Program-made: the position numbers and the translations under genes | Assembly: GCF_011516945.1 (NCBI RefSeq) | Contig: NZ_WOTH01000025.1 | Coordinates: forward strand, 1-41,589 | Direction of reading: 5' to 3' | Source of the DNA: Acetobacter estunensis | GTDB taxonomy: Bacteria; Pseudomonadota; Alphaproteobacteria; Acetobacterales; Acetobacteraceae | Length of the DNA stretch: 41,589 nucleotides | Notes under the pieces: generated by a model | The model's input: only the letters and a program-made list of their open reading frames with translations | What the model was told of the DNA's origin: nothing | Databases searched by the model: none | In this document: piece by piece, positions 1 to 8,413 of the stretch | Layout of the letters: every line of letters begins with the position of its first letter | Numbering within the stretch: the stretch's first letter is position 1

Positions 1-94
1 GGAATTCAAACGCATCGCAATGCGGGCAGACAAAACAGACAAAAGCTTCAGCGCCATGATCTATCTCGCCGCAGCCATTATCCATTCACGGTGA
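1..94 (+). CDS. IS5-family transposase, C-terminal fragment
   Basis: An open frame enters from the window edge (codons from base 2) and stops at TGA 92-94. Its 30 residues include IAMRADKTDKSF and AMIYLAAAI, which resemble the C-termini of IS5-family DDE transposases ('RIATRxDK...FxAMIxLAA'). The rest of the transposase lies outside the window. The element's terminal inverted repeat should lie shortly after the stop codon, but I cannot fix its exact end. The fragment marks the left boundary of the AT-rich operon that follows and suggests insertion-sequence activity at that border. Its sequence does not look like the same IS5 subgroup as the element at the right end of the window. This is recognition from memory of a short stretch, so moderate confidence. 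Confidence 0.6.
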   Translation, partial: EFKRIAMRADKTDKSFSAMIYLAAAIIHSR

Positions 95-176
95 ATCCCC
101 ACAAGCCCTAGCGCAAAATGCGCTTAATGGAAAATAAAATATCTCAAAATAGGCATCTGGAAATTGGGGGGAAGGC

Positions 177-1568
177 ATGGAACTGGAGGAATTTCTATCA
201 CCGCTGCCGTCGGTTCGCGCACGTGACGCGATCGTGTTCGGGAACGACATCATTTCATATGATGATCTGATCCTGAAAATAGAGGAAATTAAGTCCAATC
301 TTGTGAATCGTAACCTATCGGGAAATACGATTGTATTTATTGGAGATTATGGATCAAGTGCAATCGCAACGCTTGTTGCGCTCTGGCTCTGCGACAATAC
401 CGTATGTATGATTTCCAAGGACAAATGTGATCAAGTTCGAGAGATTTCAGGTTTAACTGGCGCCGCGGTCGTCGTTGATGTCACAAATGATAATGCTATC
501 GTCTTCACGAATATCGAAAACGAAAGCTATGAATCGCATAATAGTGAAGATGAAACAACACACGCACGTGCCAAGTTTATCATTTTTTCATCGGGCACAA
601 CCGGATCACCAAAAGGAATAATTCATAGAGTTGATAATTTCACAAATCTTTACCGTGATCTTTATTCGTCTCCTCGAAAAATGCTTGGCTTTTATTTCTT
701 TGACCACATGGGAGGGATCATAACGGTATTAAGTACACTTGCCTCTGGTGGTACTCTCGTTATTCCGCAATCCAGATCTCCCGCTGACGTTTGGAAAACC
801 ATTCACGCGCACGAAGTTGAAGTCGCGTCATTTTCACCAAGTTTCATAAATCTCTCCCTGGCAAGCGGGATATTTCACGAAGCTTCTTTCCCTGCGTTGA
901 AGGAGGTGAGATTTGGTACTGAACCGATGAACGACATCACCTTGACCGGCTTAAAGGCGGCGCTGCCCACTGTTGTGATTTCACAGTTGTACGGCATGTC
1001 AGAAGTTGGGGTGCCCCCTGCCTACACCAATCCGTCCAACCCGCTCGAGTTACGGTTCGACCCGAGATTTAGCGATACGAAAATCGTCAATGGCGAACTC
1101 TTTATTCGCACGACCACTATGGCCGATGGTTACGTGGGAAAGGGCAATCTTCCGTTAACGGAGGGATATTTCGAGACAAGGGACCTAGTCCAGGAAGATT
1201 CCTCGGGCTTTATAACTATCCTGGGGCGCCAGGACGACCTGATCAACGTTGGCGGCGAAAAATATGTTCCTTCCGAGATCGAACGTGTTCTCATTTCGGT
1301 ACCCAATGTTGAAGATGTCGCGGTCTACGCGGTCCCGCACGTTTTGATGGGAAATGTGGTTGGCGCGACCTTCAGGTTAAAGGAACCTGAAGATCCTATT
1401 GAACTCCGAAGGCGCATACGATGGGCCGTGCGAGATATACTCAAGCGTGGCCAGGTTCCGCAGCAAATTGAGATTGTTGAGGATCAACTTTATACCGATC
1501 GGTATAAAAAGAAAAGGAAATCCTTAACAGATAACGGCAATCAAAGGATCCAGAAGAACCATGTCTGA
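177..1568 (+). CDS. Small acyl/aryl-AMP ligase of an orphan biosynthetic operon
   Basis: A 463-residue member of the ANL adenylating family, which activates a carboxylic acid with ATP and passes it to a thiol, here probably the carrier protein encoded next. Visible motifs: phosphate loop SSGTTGSPKG at residues 138-147, YGMSEVG at 272-278, the YFETRDL hinge motif at about 331-337, GRQDDLINVGGEKY at 350-363, and a lysine-rich C-terminus (DRYKKKRKS) where the A10 lysine is expected. It is somewhat shorter than typical ligases of about 500 residues. The ATG follows a GGGGGGAAGG ribosome-binding site. Its stop overlaps the carrier-protein start by 8 bases, so the two are translationally coupled. 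The substrate cannot be read from sequence. Base composition is AT-richer than the genes after 5.3 kb, suggesting transfer. Confidence 0.85.
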   Translation: MELEEFLSPLPSVRARDAIVFGNDIISYDDLILKIEEIKSNLVNRNLSGNTIVFIGDYGSSAIATLVALWLCDNTVCMISKDKCDQVREISGLTGAAVVVDVTNDNAIVFTNIENESYESHNSEDETTHARAKFIIFSSGTTGSPKGIIHRVDNFTNLYRDLYSSPRKMLGFYFFDHMGGIITVLSTLASGGTLVIPQSRSPADVWKTIHAHEVEVASFSPSFINLSLASGIFHEASFPALKEVRFGTEPMNDITLTGLKAALPTVVISQLYGMSEVGVPPAYTNPSNPLELRFDPRFSDTKIVNGELFIRTTTMADGYVGKGNLPLTEGYFETRDLVQEDSSGFITILGRQDDLINVGGEKYVPSEIERVLISVPNVEDVAVYAVPHVLMGNVVGATFRLKEPEDPIELRRRIRWAVRDILKRGQVPQQIEIVEDQLYTDRYKKKRKSLTDNGNQRIQKNHV

Positions 1569-1806
1569 TAGAAATAAGCTACTCGAAGATCTCGCATCTG
1601 TTCTGCAAGTTGAATCGTCTGGGCTCGGGCAGGATAGGAAGCTGAATGCAGATGGACTTTGGGATTCCCTCGCGCGAATGTCCATGACGGCAGCCCTGAT
1701 TGCATATGCTGGCGCTCAGGTGTCTGTCGACGATCTTCAAAATCTCGAAACAGTAGGAGATTTTCTTAATTTCGCGGATAGGCAACGCGGAGATACAGGA
1801 AAATGA
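1561..1806 (+). CDS. Acyl carrier protein
   Basis: An 81-residue acidic helical protein with the phosphopantetheine attachment pattern WDSLARM, Ser at about residue 36, followed by the usual third-helix region (LETVGDFLNFA). It would carry the acyl or aryl group loaded by the upstream ligase and present it to the KAS III-like enzyme downstream. Its start overlaps the ligase stop and its stop overlaps the next start (ATGATGA around 1803-1808), so the three genes are tightly coupled. The LNADGLWDSL context departs from the common GxDSL sequence of fatty-acid ACPs, consistent with a dedicated secondary-metabolite carrier. No phosphopantetheinyl transferase gene is visible in the window, so a host enzyme would have to modify it. 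Confidence 0.8.
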   Translation: MSDRNKLLEDLASVLQVESSGLGQDRKLNADGLWDSLARMSMTAALIAYAGAQVSVDDLQNLETVGDFLNFADRQRGDTGK

Positions 1807-2816
1807 TGCGCGAAATAACAGGTATTGATATTCGTTCTATCGCAAGCGCCGTTCCACAACATACAGTGGGACAAGATGAATTTTGTAAGATGTTTCCGCG
1901 TGAGGAGGTTGAGCGTATTGCTCAGGGCGTGGGCATTCACACTCTCCGACGAGCGCAGAATCTCAGCACGGTTGATCTCATGGTCAGTGCCTGCGAGCAG
2001 ATATTCAAAAGCGATACCGCCGGTAGGGAGGATATCGATGGATTGGTTGTTCTGACACAGACTCCACCCAGTTGGGCACCTGGTGCTTCGTATCAGGTGC
2101 ATCAACGTCTGGGTCTCCGGGAGGATTGCCTGAACGTTGATATGGTTGGAGGATGTAATGGCTATGTGGCAGGCATTGTACATGCGTGCGCGATGGTCGC
2201 ATCTGGCGCCGCGACGAATGTTCTTGTCTGTACGGGCGATACGATGAGCAAGTTAGTGGATTTCAGTGAAAGGCAGCTCTCTATGCTTTTTGGTGATGGC
2301 GCTTCTGCCACGTTGATCACTCAGGGCGCAGGCAGCATTCGGTTTCTTAATCGCGTAGATCCCACCGGAGGGCAGGCGCTTTCTATTCCGTTGTCATATG
2401 CCGAAACGGAAAGTGGCTCGGTTAGCGCAACAATAGGGCGACTGTCGATGGACGGACACTCTGTCATGAATTTCGTTTTGTCGCGTGTGCCGAAGCTGAT
2501 CGCAGATCTGTTATCAGTAGAGAATTCTTCTAATGTAAAGCCGACTTTGTCGGTCTTTCATCAAGCGAACGCGTTTATCGTGGGTTACTTGCGGCGCGTT
2601 GTCGGGATTCCGGAGGACAAAGTGGTTCTCTCGGTGGATGGATACGGAAATACGAGCGCTACCTCAATCCCTCTCGCGATTTGTAGCGATCGACTAAGCA
2701 GTACACGAGATTATTCAAAGACTCTTCTTTGCGGTTTCGGTGTCGGGCTGAACTGGGGAGCGTTGGTGACAGATCTTTCTAAGACGGTGCGATTTCCAGT
2801 CATTGAAATCCCGTGA
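1803..2816 (+). CDS. KAS III-like ketoacyl synthase or acyltransferase
   Basis: A 337-residue thiolase-fold protein of the FabH/KAS III type. The full catalytic triad is visible: Cys at about residue 118 in DMVGGCNGY, His at about 253 in FHQAN, and Asn at about 283 in YGNTSATSIP. Length matches the family. KAS III enzymes either condense an acyl starter with malonyl-ACP or, in CerJ/PqsD-like branches, transfer an acyl group to another acceptor. With an adjacent ligase and carrier protein, the starter is probably the acid activated by those genes. An ATG at 1806 is an equally possible start, since AGGAAA lies just before both. It is not a housekeeping fabH: no plsX or fab neighbours are present and codon use is AT-rich like the rest of this operon. 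Confidence 0.85.
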   Translation: MMREITGIDIRSIASAVPQHTVGQDEFCKMFPREEVERIAQGVGIHTLRRAQNLSTVDLMVSACEQIFKSDTAGREDIDGLVVLTQTPPSWAPGASYQVHQRLGLREDCLNVDMVGGCNGYVAGIVHACAMVASGAATNVLVCTGDTMSKLVDFSERQLSMLFGDGASATLITQGAGSIRFLNRVDPTGGQALSIPLSYAETESGSVSATIGRLSMDGHSVMNFVLSRVPKLIADLLSVENSSNVKPTLSVFHQANAFIVGYLRRVVGIPEDKVVLSVDGYGNTSATSIPLAICSDRLSSTRDYSKTLLCGFGVGLNWGALVTDLSKTVRFPVIEIP

Positions 2817-2843
2817 TTGCAGATGTTTTTGGGGGAATTCCCA

Positions 2844-3491
2844 ATGAAGCCGTACAAGGTTAGCCATGTGAGAGATAAAGAAAGCGGATTTTTCCTGTCT
2901 TCGGGCAGGTTGCTCCAATCGAAGGCTCACTACCGTTCGGTGATGAGTTTCTCCGCTATCGGATACCTTGGCCCTTGTGGATCTTTCTCTGAGCTTGCTT
3001 GTGAAAATGCGGCTCCTGAGACCCCTCGCATCCCTTTCACGACGTTTGGTGATATTTGCCGCGCGTTGTTTAGTGGGATTATCGAAGCGGCCATCTATCC
3101 CATTTATAACTCAACAATTGGATGGATTGCTGAGACGCAGGGTTTCCGTGCTTGCACGGAAATATGTGAACTAGCGCGTTGGCGACAGCGTATCGAGTTA
3201 TGTCTGATAGGCGCAATTGCGTCCGAATTACCCAAGATCAAACGGGTTGTATCACATCGCGCGGCTCTCGAGCAGTCCAGAAACTGGATCTTCGCACATC
3301 ATTTTTCAACGCAGGAAACGACGAGCACGGCTGCTGCCATGCAATTGGTGTTGAGTGATTGTACCAAAATGACTGGAGCTATTGGTTCCCGAAGGATGGC
3401 GTTAAATAATGACGCAAAGATTCTTGCTGTTGGAATAGAGGATAGCAATCGAAACTACACGGATTTCTCTATTTCACGATTATTATCCTAG
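2844..3491 (+). CDS. Prephenate dehydratase-like protein with altered motifs
   Basis: The domain starts near residue 37 with GYLGPCGSFSE, matching the 'YLGPxGTFSE' opening of prephenate dehydratases (PheA/PDT), and continues through VVSHRAALEQSRNW and TSTAAAMQLV, also family hallmarks. Two key places differ: the usual PIENS loop reads PIYNS, and the TRF motif near the C-terminus, needed for dehydration, reads TDF (NYTDFSIS). No ACT regulatory domain follows. Related proteins with lost TRF include BacA-type prephenate decarboxylases, so this may act on prephenate or a relative but with a different outcome, or be inactive. Start chosen at ATG 2844 behind GGGGG; starts at 2823 or 2943 remain possible. 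Together with the next gene it points to phenylpyruvate-like chemistry. Confidence 0.7.
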   Translation: MKPYKVSHVRDKESGFFLSSGRLLQSKAHYRSVMSFSAIGYLGPCGSFSELACENAAPETPRIPFTTFGDICRALFSGIIEAAIYPIYNSTIGWIAETQGFRACTEICELARWRQRIELCLIGAIASELPKIKRVVSHRAALEQSRNWIFAHHFSTQETTSTAAAMQLVLSDCTKMTGAIGSRRMALNNDAKILAVGIEDSNRNYTDFSISRLLS

Positions 3492-3534
3492 GATGGTATT
3501 TTTTCTATCTCAATAAGAATATGGAGGGGCCGAC

Positions 3535-5247
3535 ATGACACAGAATGCGGGTTCGAGTGAAAATACTGAACAAATTCGTGGAACGGTTGGAGAAATTCTT
3601 CTGGATGCGCTCATACAAACTGGTGTGAGATATATTTTCGGAGTTCCAGGCGATTTTAACCTGACATTTCTTGATGTTGTCGAAAATCATCCAGACGTTG
3701 ATTTCATTTCATGCCGTAATGAACTTAATGCTTCATACGCTGCGGATGGATATTCAAGGGTGGCGGGACTTGGTGTTCTCGTGACGACGTATGGTGTTGG
3801 AGATCTGAGCGCACTGAACGGTGTCGCGGGTGCATATGCGGAAAAAATTCCTTTGATACACATCAGCGGTTCTCCGCCTACGCATGCGGTCGATCGAGGA
3901 CTGCCACTACATCATACCGCCGCAGATGGAAATTTTAATAACGTGTTGAACTGCTTCAGGGAGTTTACGGTAGAGAGCTTGCGGTTGTCTTTGTCGGATA
4001 CAGCTTCCGAAATTTCACGAGCTATCCGCATCGCTCTGACCCAGAGCCGGCCTGTCTACATTCAACTTCCTTCCGATATAGTGAACCGTGAGATTTTCGG
4101 TAATGTTGTTGCGCGACCGTCTGCGTTATTTGCAGACGCTGTTACAAAAAAAATCGCACGGAGAATATTTGACCGAATTGACCGATCCGTAAATCCTGTT
4201 TTCTTGGTCGGCGGTGCATACCCCCGATCTCATTTTATGGAACTCTTGCTGGAATTGGCGGGTAGTAGAAAGATTCCTGTCATTCTTTCACCGACAGCGA
4301 AAGGTATTTTGTCCGAGTACGATACTAGATTTTGTGGGTATTATAAGGGAAAGCAATCGGAAAAAAGCACGAGCGATTTGTTAGATCGCGCTGACAGTAT
4401 TGTGGCAATCGGAATGAGATACTCTGACGTAGAGACAGGACTTTTCTCTGATAATATCGACCCGTCGGCGCTGATTGATATCCAGCCAGAGATAGTGACG
4501 TTCGATCAAGATGCGGTTACCATCCCGTCTGAAAACATCCTGATAGAAGAGATAGTTAATATCGCGGATCTTCCCTTGGCAGCTGAGGGTGATACGAGCA
4601 GAGCCGCCCCTGCCCAAAAACGGGACTATAAACGGGGTGAGCAACTTGACTCACTAACTCATGCTTCACTCTGGACATGTATTGAGGATTTTCTTGACGA
4701 AGACGATATTGTGGTAGCGGACACGGGCACCGCATTTTCTGGATTAATGTCAGTGAAGATGCCGCAAAGGATCACTGTTATTTCTCAACCGACCTGGGCT
4801 TCACTCGGATATGCTTTGCCGGCGGCATTAGGGGCCTCGGTGGCTGCCCGAGGTCGCAGAGTAGTGGTATTTCTTGGGGATGGAAGTCTTCAGATGACCA
4901 TTCAGGAATTCTCGACAATAGTTTCATTGAATTTGCCCATTCTATTCTTTTTTATAAATAATAAAGGATATACCATAGGAAAATTAATAAACGGGTTCCA
5001 TGCTGAGTATAATAAAATTCCTGGATGGGATTATTTACAAATTATAAATGCGATGTCACCTGGATATGATATTTTTTATCGCAAGGTCAGCACCGTAGAT
5101 GATTTTTATTCCGCGATGAACTGTATGGTCTCGCATAGTAAGCTATCTTTCATCGATATGGTGCTACCTGCGGATGATTTCCCGAAGGGTCTTGATAAAT
5201 TCTGTGCTGAATTCGCGAATTTCGATTACGGAAAACCAAGGGAGTAG
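3535..5247 (+). CDS. ThDP-dependent 2-oxo acid decarboxylase (IPDC/PPDC/PDC-like)
   Basis: A 570-residue thiamine-diphosphate enzyme, full length for the pyruvate/indolepyruvate/phenylpyruvate decarboxylase family. The cofactor-activating glutamate is in CRNELNASYAADGY (about E63), the paired active-site histidines are at about 126-127 (LPLHHTAA), and the Mg-ThDP motif GDGS at about 448-451 is followed by NNKGYT. The IxG and HAEYNKIPGWDY segments favour the decarboxylase branch over acetolactate synthase or benzaldehyde lyase. It would turn an aromatic or branched 2-oxo acid into an aldehyde, or form an acyloin. A GGAGGGG ribosome-binding site precedes the ATG, and 43 bases separate it from the dehydratase-like gene. 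Acetic acid bacteria also carry ordinary pyruvate decarboxylase, but the linkage here argues for a specialised substrate. The extent of the operon beyond it is nil. Confidence 0.85.
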   Translation: MTQNAGSSENTEQIRGTVGEILLDALIQTGVRYIFGVPGDFNLTFLDVVENHPDVDFISCRNELNASYAADGYSRVAGLGVLVTTYGVGDLSALNGVAGAYAEKIPLIHISGSPPTHAVDRGLPLHHTAADGNFNNVLNCFREFTVESLRLSLSDTASEISRAIRIALTQSRPVYIQLPSDIVNREIFGNVVARPSALFADAVTKKIARRIFDRIDRSVNPVFLVGGAYPRSHFMELLLELAGSRKIPVILSPTAKGILSEYDTRFCGYYKGKQSEKSTSDLLDRADSIVAIGMRYSDVETGLFSDNIDPSALIDIQPEIVTFDQDAVTIPSENILIEEIVNIADLPLAAEGDTSRAAPAQKRDYKRGEQLDSLTHASLWTCIEDFLDEDDIVVADTGTAFSGLMSVKMPQRITVISQPTWASLGYALPAALGASVAARGRRVVVFLGDGSLQMTIQEFSTIVSLNLPILFFFINNKGYTIGKLINGFHAEYNKIPGWDYLQIINAMSPGYDIFYRKVSTVDDFYSAMNCMVSHSKLSFIDMVLPADDFPKGLDKFCAEFANFDYGKPRE

Positions 5248-5292
5248 CACAATTTTACGTCGTTTTTTCTGTGTGATGTCTCCGGTCATCTC

Positions 5293-6003
5293 TCATGAGT
5301 AAACGTGAGTGCATGAATGGGCTTCGATGTGCCGAAAGCGATCATTCAGCCTGCTTAGCTGATTGCGATGAACGTGACGCCTCTCGAAGAATTTCTGTAG
5401 CTGGGCTTCCCAGCCCGCGCACCACGGATAGTGCTTCAGCAGCACATCGGCGAGCGGCGCACCGGAGTTCACCACGCGGGAATAGATGGCAAGGCACGTG
5501 CCCTTGCCGGGAAACCGATTCTCGGTTTTCGAAAACCCCAGATCGTGCCGGATCAGATTCATCAGATCGGCTGAATCCTCGCGGTCATGGATCGAAAAGG
5601 CCGGGTCCATGCCGATCTGCCGGGCATATTCCCGCAGCAGCCGCGCGCCGATGGAATGAAACGTCCCGGCCCAGGCCAGCGCGTCGGCCAGAGGACCAGC
5701 CTTGTCTCCCAGCACCGTCTTGCAGGTGCGCTCCACACGCCGCGTCATCTCGACGCTGGCCCGGCGCGAGAAGGTCAGCAGCAGGATGCGCCGTGGATCA
5801 GCCCCCGAGGCGATCAGATGCGCGACCCGGTGCGCTAGTGTGTTGGTCTTGCCCGATCCGGCGCCAGCGATGACCAGCAGCGGGGATGAATCCGCGCCGC
5901 CTGCCGAGACTCCGGTCCCATGCGTGACGGCCTGCCGCTGGGCATCATTCAGACGGGACAGATAATCGTCGTTGCCTGGAGAGGAAGAAGGTTCTGGATT
6001 CAA
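5293..6003 (-). pseudogene. UvrD/Rep-type helicase, truncated N-terminal third
   Basis: Minus-strand frame beginning with a normal UvrD/PcrA/Rep opening: LNDAQRQAV (Q motif), Walker A AGAGSGKTNTL, motif Ia TFSRRASVEM, and the 1B region TFHSIGARLLREY. Such helicases are about 650-750 residues, whereas this frame has 236. Similarity appears to end near base 5385 (after WEAQLQK), and the last 29 residues look like read-through into foreign sequence. The DEAD-like Walker B and all of domain 2 are missing, so helicase activity is not expected. The gene is divergent from imuA across a 156-base spacer. The truncation point sits beside the AT-rich biosynthetic operon, so arrival of that island may have removed the rest. 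Confidence 0.8.
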
Positions 6004-6099
6004 TTCCTTAGCGCACTTTCATCAACGATACCGAACCGACATCGCTACCCAGCATGCCGGATACGGAGCGAATTTGCATTGACTTGCGTAGCATGAATG

Positions 6100-6122
6100 G
6101 AACAAATCAAGAACATATAATC
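6100..6122 (+). promoter_or_regulatory. LexA (SOS) box with -10 element for imuA-imuB-dnaE2
   Basis: GAAC at 6100-6103 and GAAC at 6111-6114 are separated by exactly seven bases, the reverse complement of the alphaproteobacterial LexA operator GTTC-N7-GTTC. A perfect TATAAT lies immediately downstream at 6116-6121, so LexA bound here would cover the -35 region. The imuA ATG follows at 6160. ImuA-ImuB-DnaE2 cassettes are classic LexA targets, so the location fits. No good -35 hexamer is visible at 17 bases. Confidence 0.75.
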
Positions 6123-6159
6123 AGGAAATCCGTATGCTCAAGGGACGCCAGACCGTGAA

Positions 6160-6975
6160 ATGACTGCTGAACCCCATAAAAAACCCGGCCTGGAGACGCT
6201 GCGGGCTGCGATCAGCCGTCTGGAAGGACACACTAGCCGCAAGCGTGCCACACTGCCCTTCGGCGTCCGGGACATCGACCGGAAGCTCCCGGGCGGTGGT
6301 CTGACGCTGGGTACCCTGCATGAGGTTGCGGGGGGCGGCAACGACGCCCTGAACGCCGCCGCTGCGGCGCGTTTTGCCGCGGGGATTGCCGCGCGAACCA
6401 AAGGTCAGGTTCTTTGGATCGTCACGGTCGCCGATCTGTTCGCACCCGCGCTGCAACAGGCCGGGCTGGCGGCCTCGCGGGTGCTGTTCGTCGAGGCCGG
6501 GACTGATCGCGACGTACTGGCCTGTTTCGAGGAAGGGCTGCGTCACCCGGGTCTGGGCGCGGTCGTGGCGGAAGTCGGACGCCTGACCATGACTGCTTCG
6601 CGTCGGTTGCAACTCGCCGCCGAAAGCGGCGGTGGAATCGGTCTCGCCCTCCGGCGCTGGCGCCGGCAGACGGATGCGGCGGATTTCGGCCAGCCGACGG
6701 CGAGCACGACGCGATGGCGGGTCTCACTCCTGCCTTCTGCTTCGCTGCCGGTGGCGGGAGTCGGCGATAGCCGGTGGTTGCTGGAACTGATCCGGACGCG
6801 TTCGGGGGAAAGTGCGGATTTCGAGGTGGAGGCGAGGCATGGACAATCGAAATTGCGGCTCGCAGGAGCATCGGACCGGCCTGCGACCGACACGGCGGAT
6901 CACGTCGATCTGGCTGCCTCTATGGGCGACCGACCGACTTCGCCGCGAGCAGGGCGACGCCGCGCCTCCGCCTGA
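6160..6975 (+). CDS. imuA: ImuA, RecA-like SOS mutagenesis protein
   Basis: A 271-residue protein with the ImuA layout: LPFGVRDIDRKLPGGGLTLGTLHEV at residues 29-53, comparable with the start of a RecA/SulA-like core, then a C-terminal stretch of roughly 40-60 residues that is poorly conserved. ImuA works with ImuB and DnaE2 in damage-induced translesion synthesis. The ATG at 6160 is the first in frame after the LexA box; an upstream ATG at 6134 meets a stop at once. The C-terminal 137 bases overlap the imuB frame, a larger overlap than usual, so either the true imuA stop is extended in this strain or the imuB start lies further in. The Walker A lysine of RecA is not obvious, as in other ImuA proteins. 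Confidence 0.85.
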   Translation: MTAEPHKKPGLETLRAAISRLEGHTSRKRATLPFGVRDIDRKLPGGGLTLGTLHEVAGGGNDALNAAAAARFAAGIAARTKGQVLWIVTVADLFAPALQQAGLAASRVLFVEAGTDRDVLACFEEGLRHPGLGAVVAEVGRLTMTASRRLQLAAESGGGIGLALRRWRRQTDAADFGQPTASTTRWRVSLLPSASLPVAGVGDSRWLLELIRTRSGESADFEVEARHGQSKLRLAGASDRPATDTADHVDLAASMGDRPTSPRAGRRRASA

Positions 6976-8413
6976 GACGCCACTGGTGCTGGCGGGCCGT
7001 AACGGCCGCCGCCGTGTTGTGTTCGCGGCGGACCGCGCAGCGCGCAAAGCAGGGCTCGTGGTCGGCATGCCAGTCGCCAAGGCTCAGGTCCTGCTGCCGG
7101 GCCTGAGCGTGATGGACGCGCGGCCCGACGAAGATCGCGCCGCCCTCGAGCGGCTGGCACTCTGGCTGCAACAACGCGTCACGCCGATCGTTGCGCTCAA
7201 TGGGATGGACGGCCTGATCCTCGACACGACCGGTGCCGATCATCTCCTGGGTGGCGAGGCGGTAATGCTGCGCGACATCGTCCGTCGCTTGGAAGGCGCC
7301 GGGATTTCAGCGCGGGCAGCGGTTGCCGACACGCTGGGAGCCGCTTACGCCGTGACGCGAACCACGTCGGGCGCGGCGATCGTCGTCCCACCCGGTGAAC
7401 ATGCGGCAGCTCTCGCGGATATGCCGGTCGCGGCCCTCCGTCTCCCGGCCGAGACCGTGATCGGCCTTGCCGATCTGGGCCTGACCCGGATCCGCGATAT
7501 CGAGACTGCGCCCCGCGCTCCTCTGGTGCAGCGCTTCGGCGCGGAAATCACCCGGAGGCTGGATCAGGCCTATGGCCGGGTCGATGAACCGATCCTGCCG
7601 ATCCGTCCTGCCGATCCCGTTGCTGTGTCGCGCAACTTCGCCGAACCGATTGCCGCGGCTGAAACCATCGCGCGCTATATCGGTAAACTGGTGCCACCGC
7701 TCTGTGCCAGTCTGGAAGAACGCGGCCTCGGCGCCCGGCGACTGGACCTGCTGCTGCACCGCGTCGACAGCGCCGTGCAGGCGGTGCGCGTGGCATTGGC
7801 CCGTCCGGTCCGTGATCCGAAGCATCTCCTGCGCCTTCTGTCCGAACAGATCGAGATCATCGAACCCGGTTTTGGCATCGAGCGTATGGACCTGGTTGCG
7901 GTGCTGGCCGAACCGATGGAACGGCGTCAGCAGGTCTCGTCCCTGATTGAGGAGCCGGAGGCCGATCTGTCGGGACTGATCGATATGCTGGCCAACCGGC
8001 TGGGTGACGGGGCGCTTTATCGCGTCGCGCCGGTGGAAAGCGACGTGCCCGAGCGCTCGGTGCAGCGCGTGCCACCGCTCGCCCCCGTCACTGACGCCGC
8101 CTGGCCGGAAGGCTGGCCACGCCCGACCCGGCTGTTGCCGCGTCCCGAGCCGATCGAGACCATGGCCATGCTGCCCGACCACCCACCGGTGTTCTTCGTC
8201 TGGCGTGGGATCCGCCGCAAGGTGAAATGCGCCGATGGGCGGGAGCGGGTTTTCGGAGAATGGTGGAAGGGTGATACGGAACTGACCGCCGCCCGGGACT
8301 ATTTCCAGGTTGAAGATACGTCCGGCGAGCGCTTCTGGATCTATCGCGCCGGCGACGGTGAGCACGGCGAGACCGGATCGCAGCGCTGGTTCTTGCATGG
8401 CCTGTTCGCATGA
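6839..8413 (+). CDS. imuB: ImuB, Y-family polymerase-like mutagenesis protein
   Basis: A 524-residue Y-family polymerase relative. The opening [15 protein letters not shown] matches the 'LWLPxxxTDRLRR' start of ImuB proteins, followed by palm-like sequence ([24 protein letters not shown]) and a long little-finger and C-terminal region. ImuB is catalytically dead and serves as the hub that binds the beta clamp, ImuA and DnaE2. The start at ATG 6839 was chosen because GGAGG lies six bases before it; an upstream in-frame ATG at 6812 has no such site. Its stop overlaps the dnaE2 start as ATGA (8410-8413), so the two are coupled. Transcription should come from the LexA-controlled promoter ahead of imuA. 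Confidence 0.9.
   Translation: MDNRNCGSQEHRTGLRPTRRITSIWLPLWATDRLRREQGDAAPPPETPLVLAGRNGRRRVVFAADRAARKAGLVVGMPVAKAQVLLPGLSVMDARPDEDRAALERLALWLQQRVTPIVALNGMDGLILDTTGADHLLGGEAVMLRDIVRRLEGAGISARAAVADTLGAAYAVTRTTSGAAIVVPPGEHAAALADMPVAALRLPAETVIGLADLGLTRIRDIETAPRAPLVQRFGAEITRRLDQAYGRVDEPILPIRPADPVAVSRNFAEPIAAAETIARYIGKLVPPLCASLEERGLGARRLDLLLHRVDSAVQAVRVALARPVRDPKHLLRLLSEQIEIIEPGFGIERMDLVAVLAEPMERRQQVSSLIEEPEADLSGLIDMLANRLGDGALYRVAPVESDVPERSVQRVPPLAPVTDAAWPEGWPRPTRLLPRPEPIETMAMLPDHPPVFFVWRGIRRKVKCADGRERVFGEWWKGDTELTAARDYFQVEDTSGERFWIYRAGDGEHGETGSQRWFLHGLFA

Noticed and set aside
5248..5300. Terminator after the ThDP decarboxylase gene
   Set aside because: A T-run (GTTTTTTC) is present but no stem precedes it.
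7307..8398. Long minus-strand frame opposite imuB (363 residues)
   Set aside because: Shadow of imuB: composition follows the complement of its codons, with no family signal.
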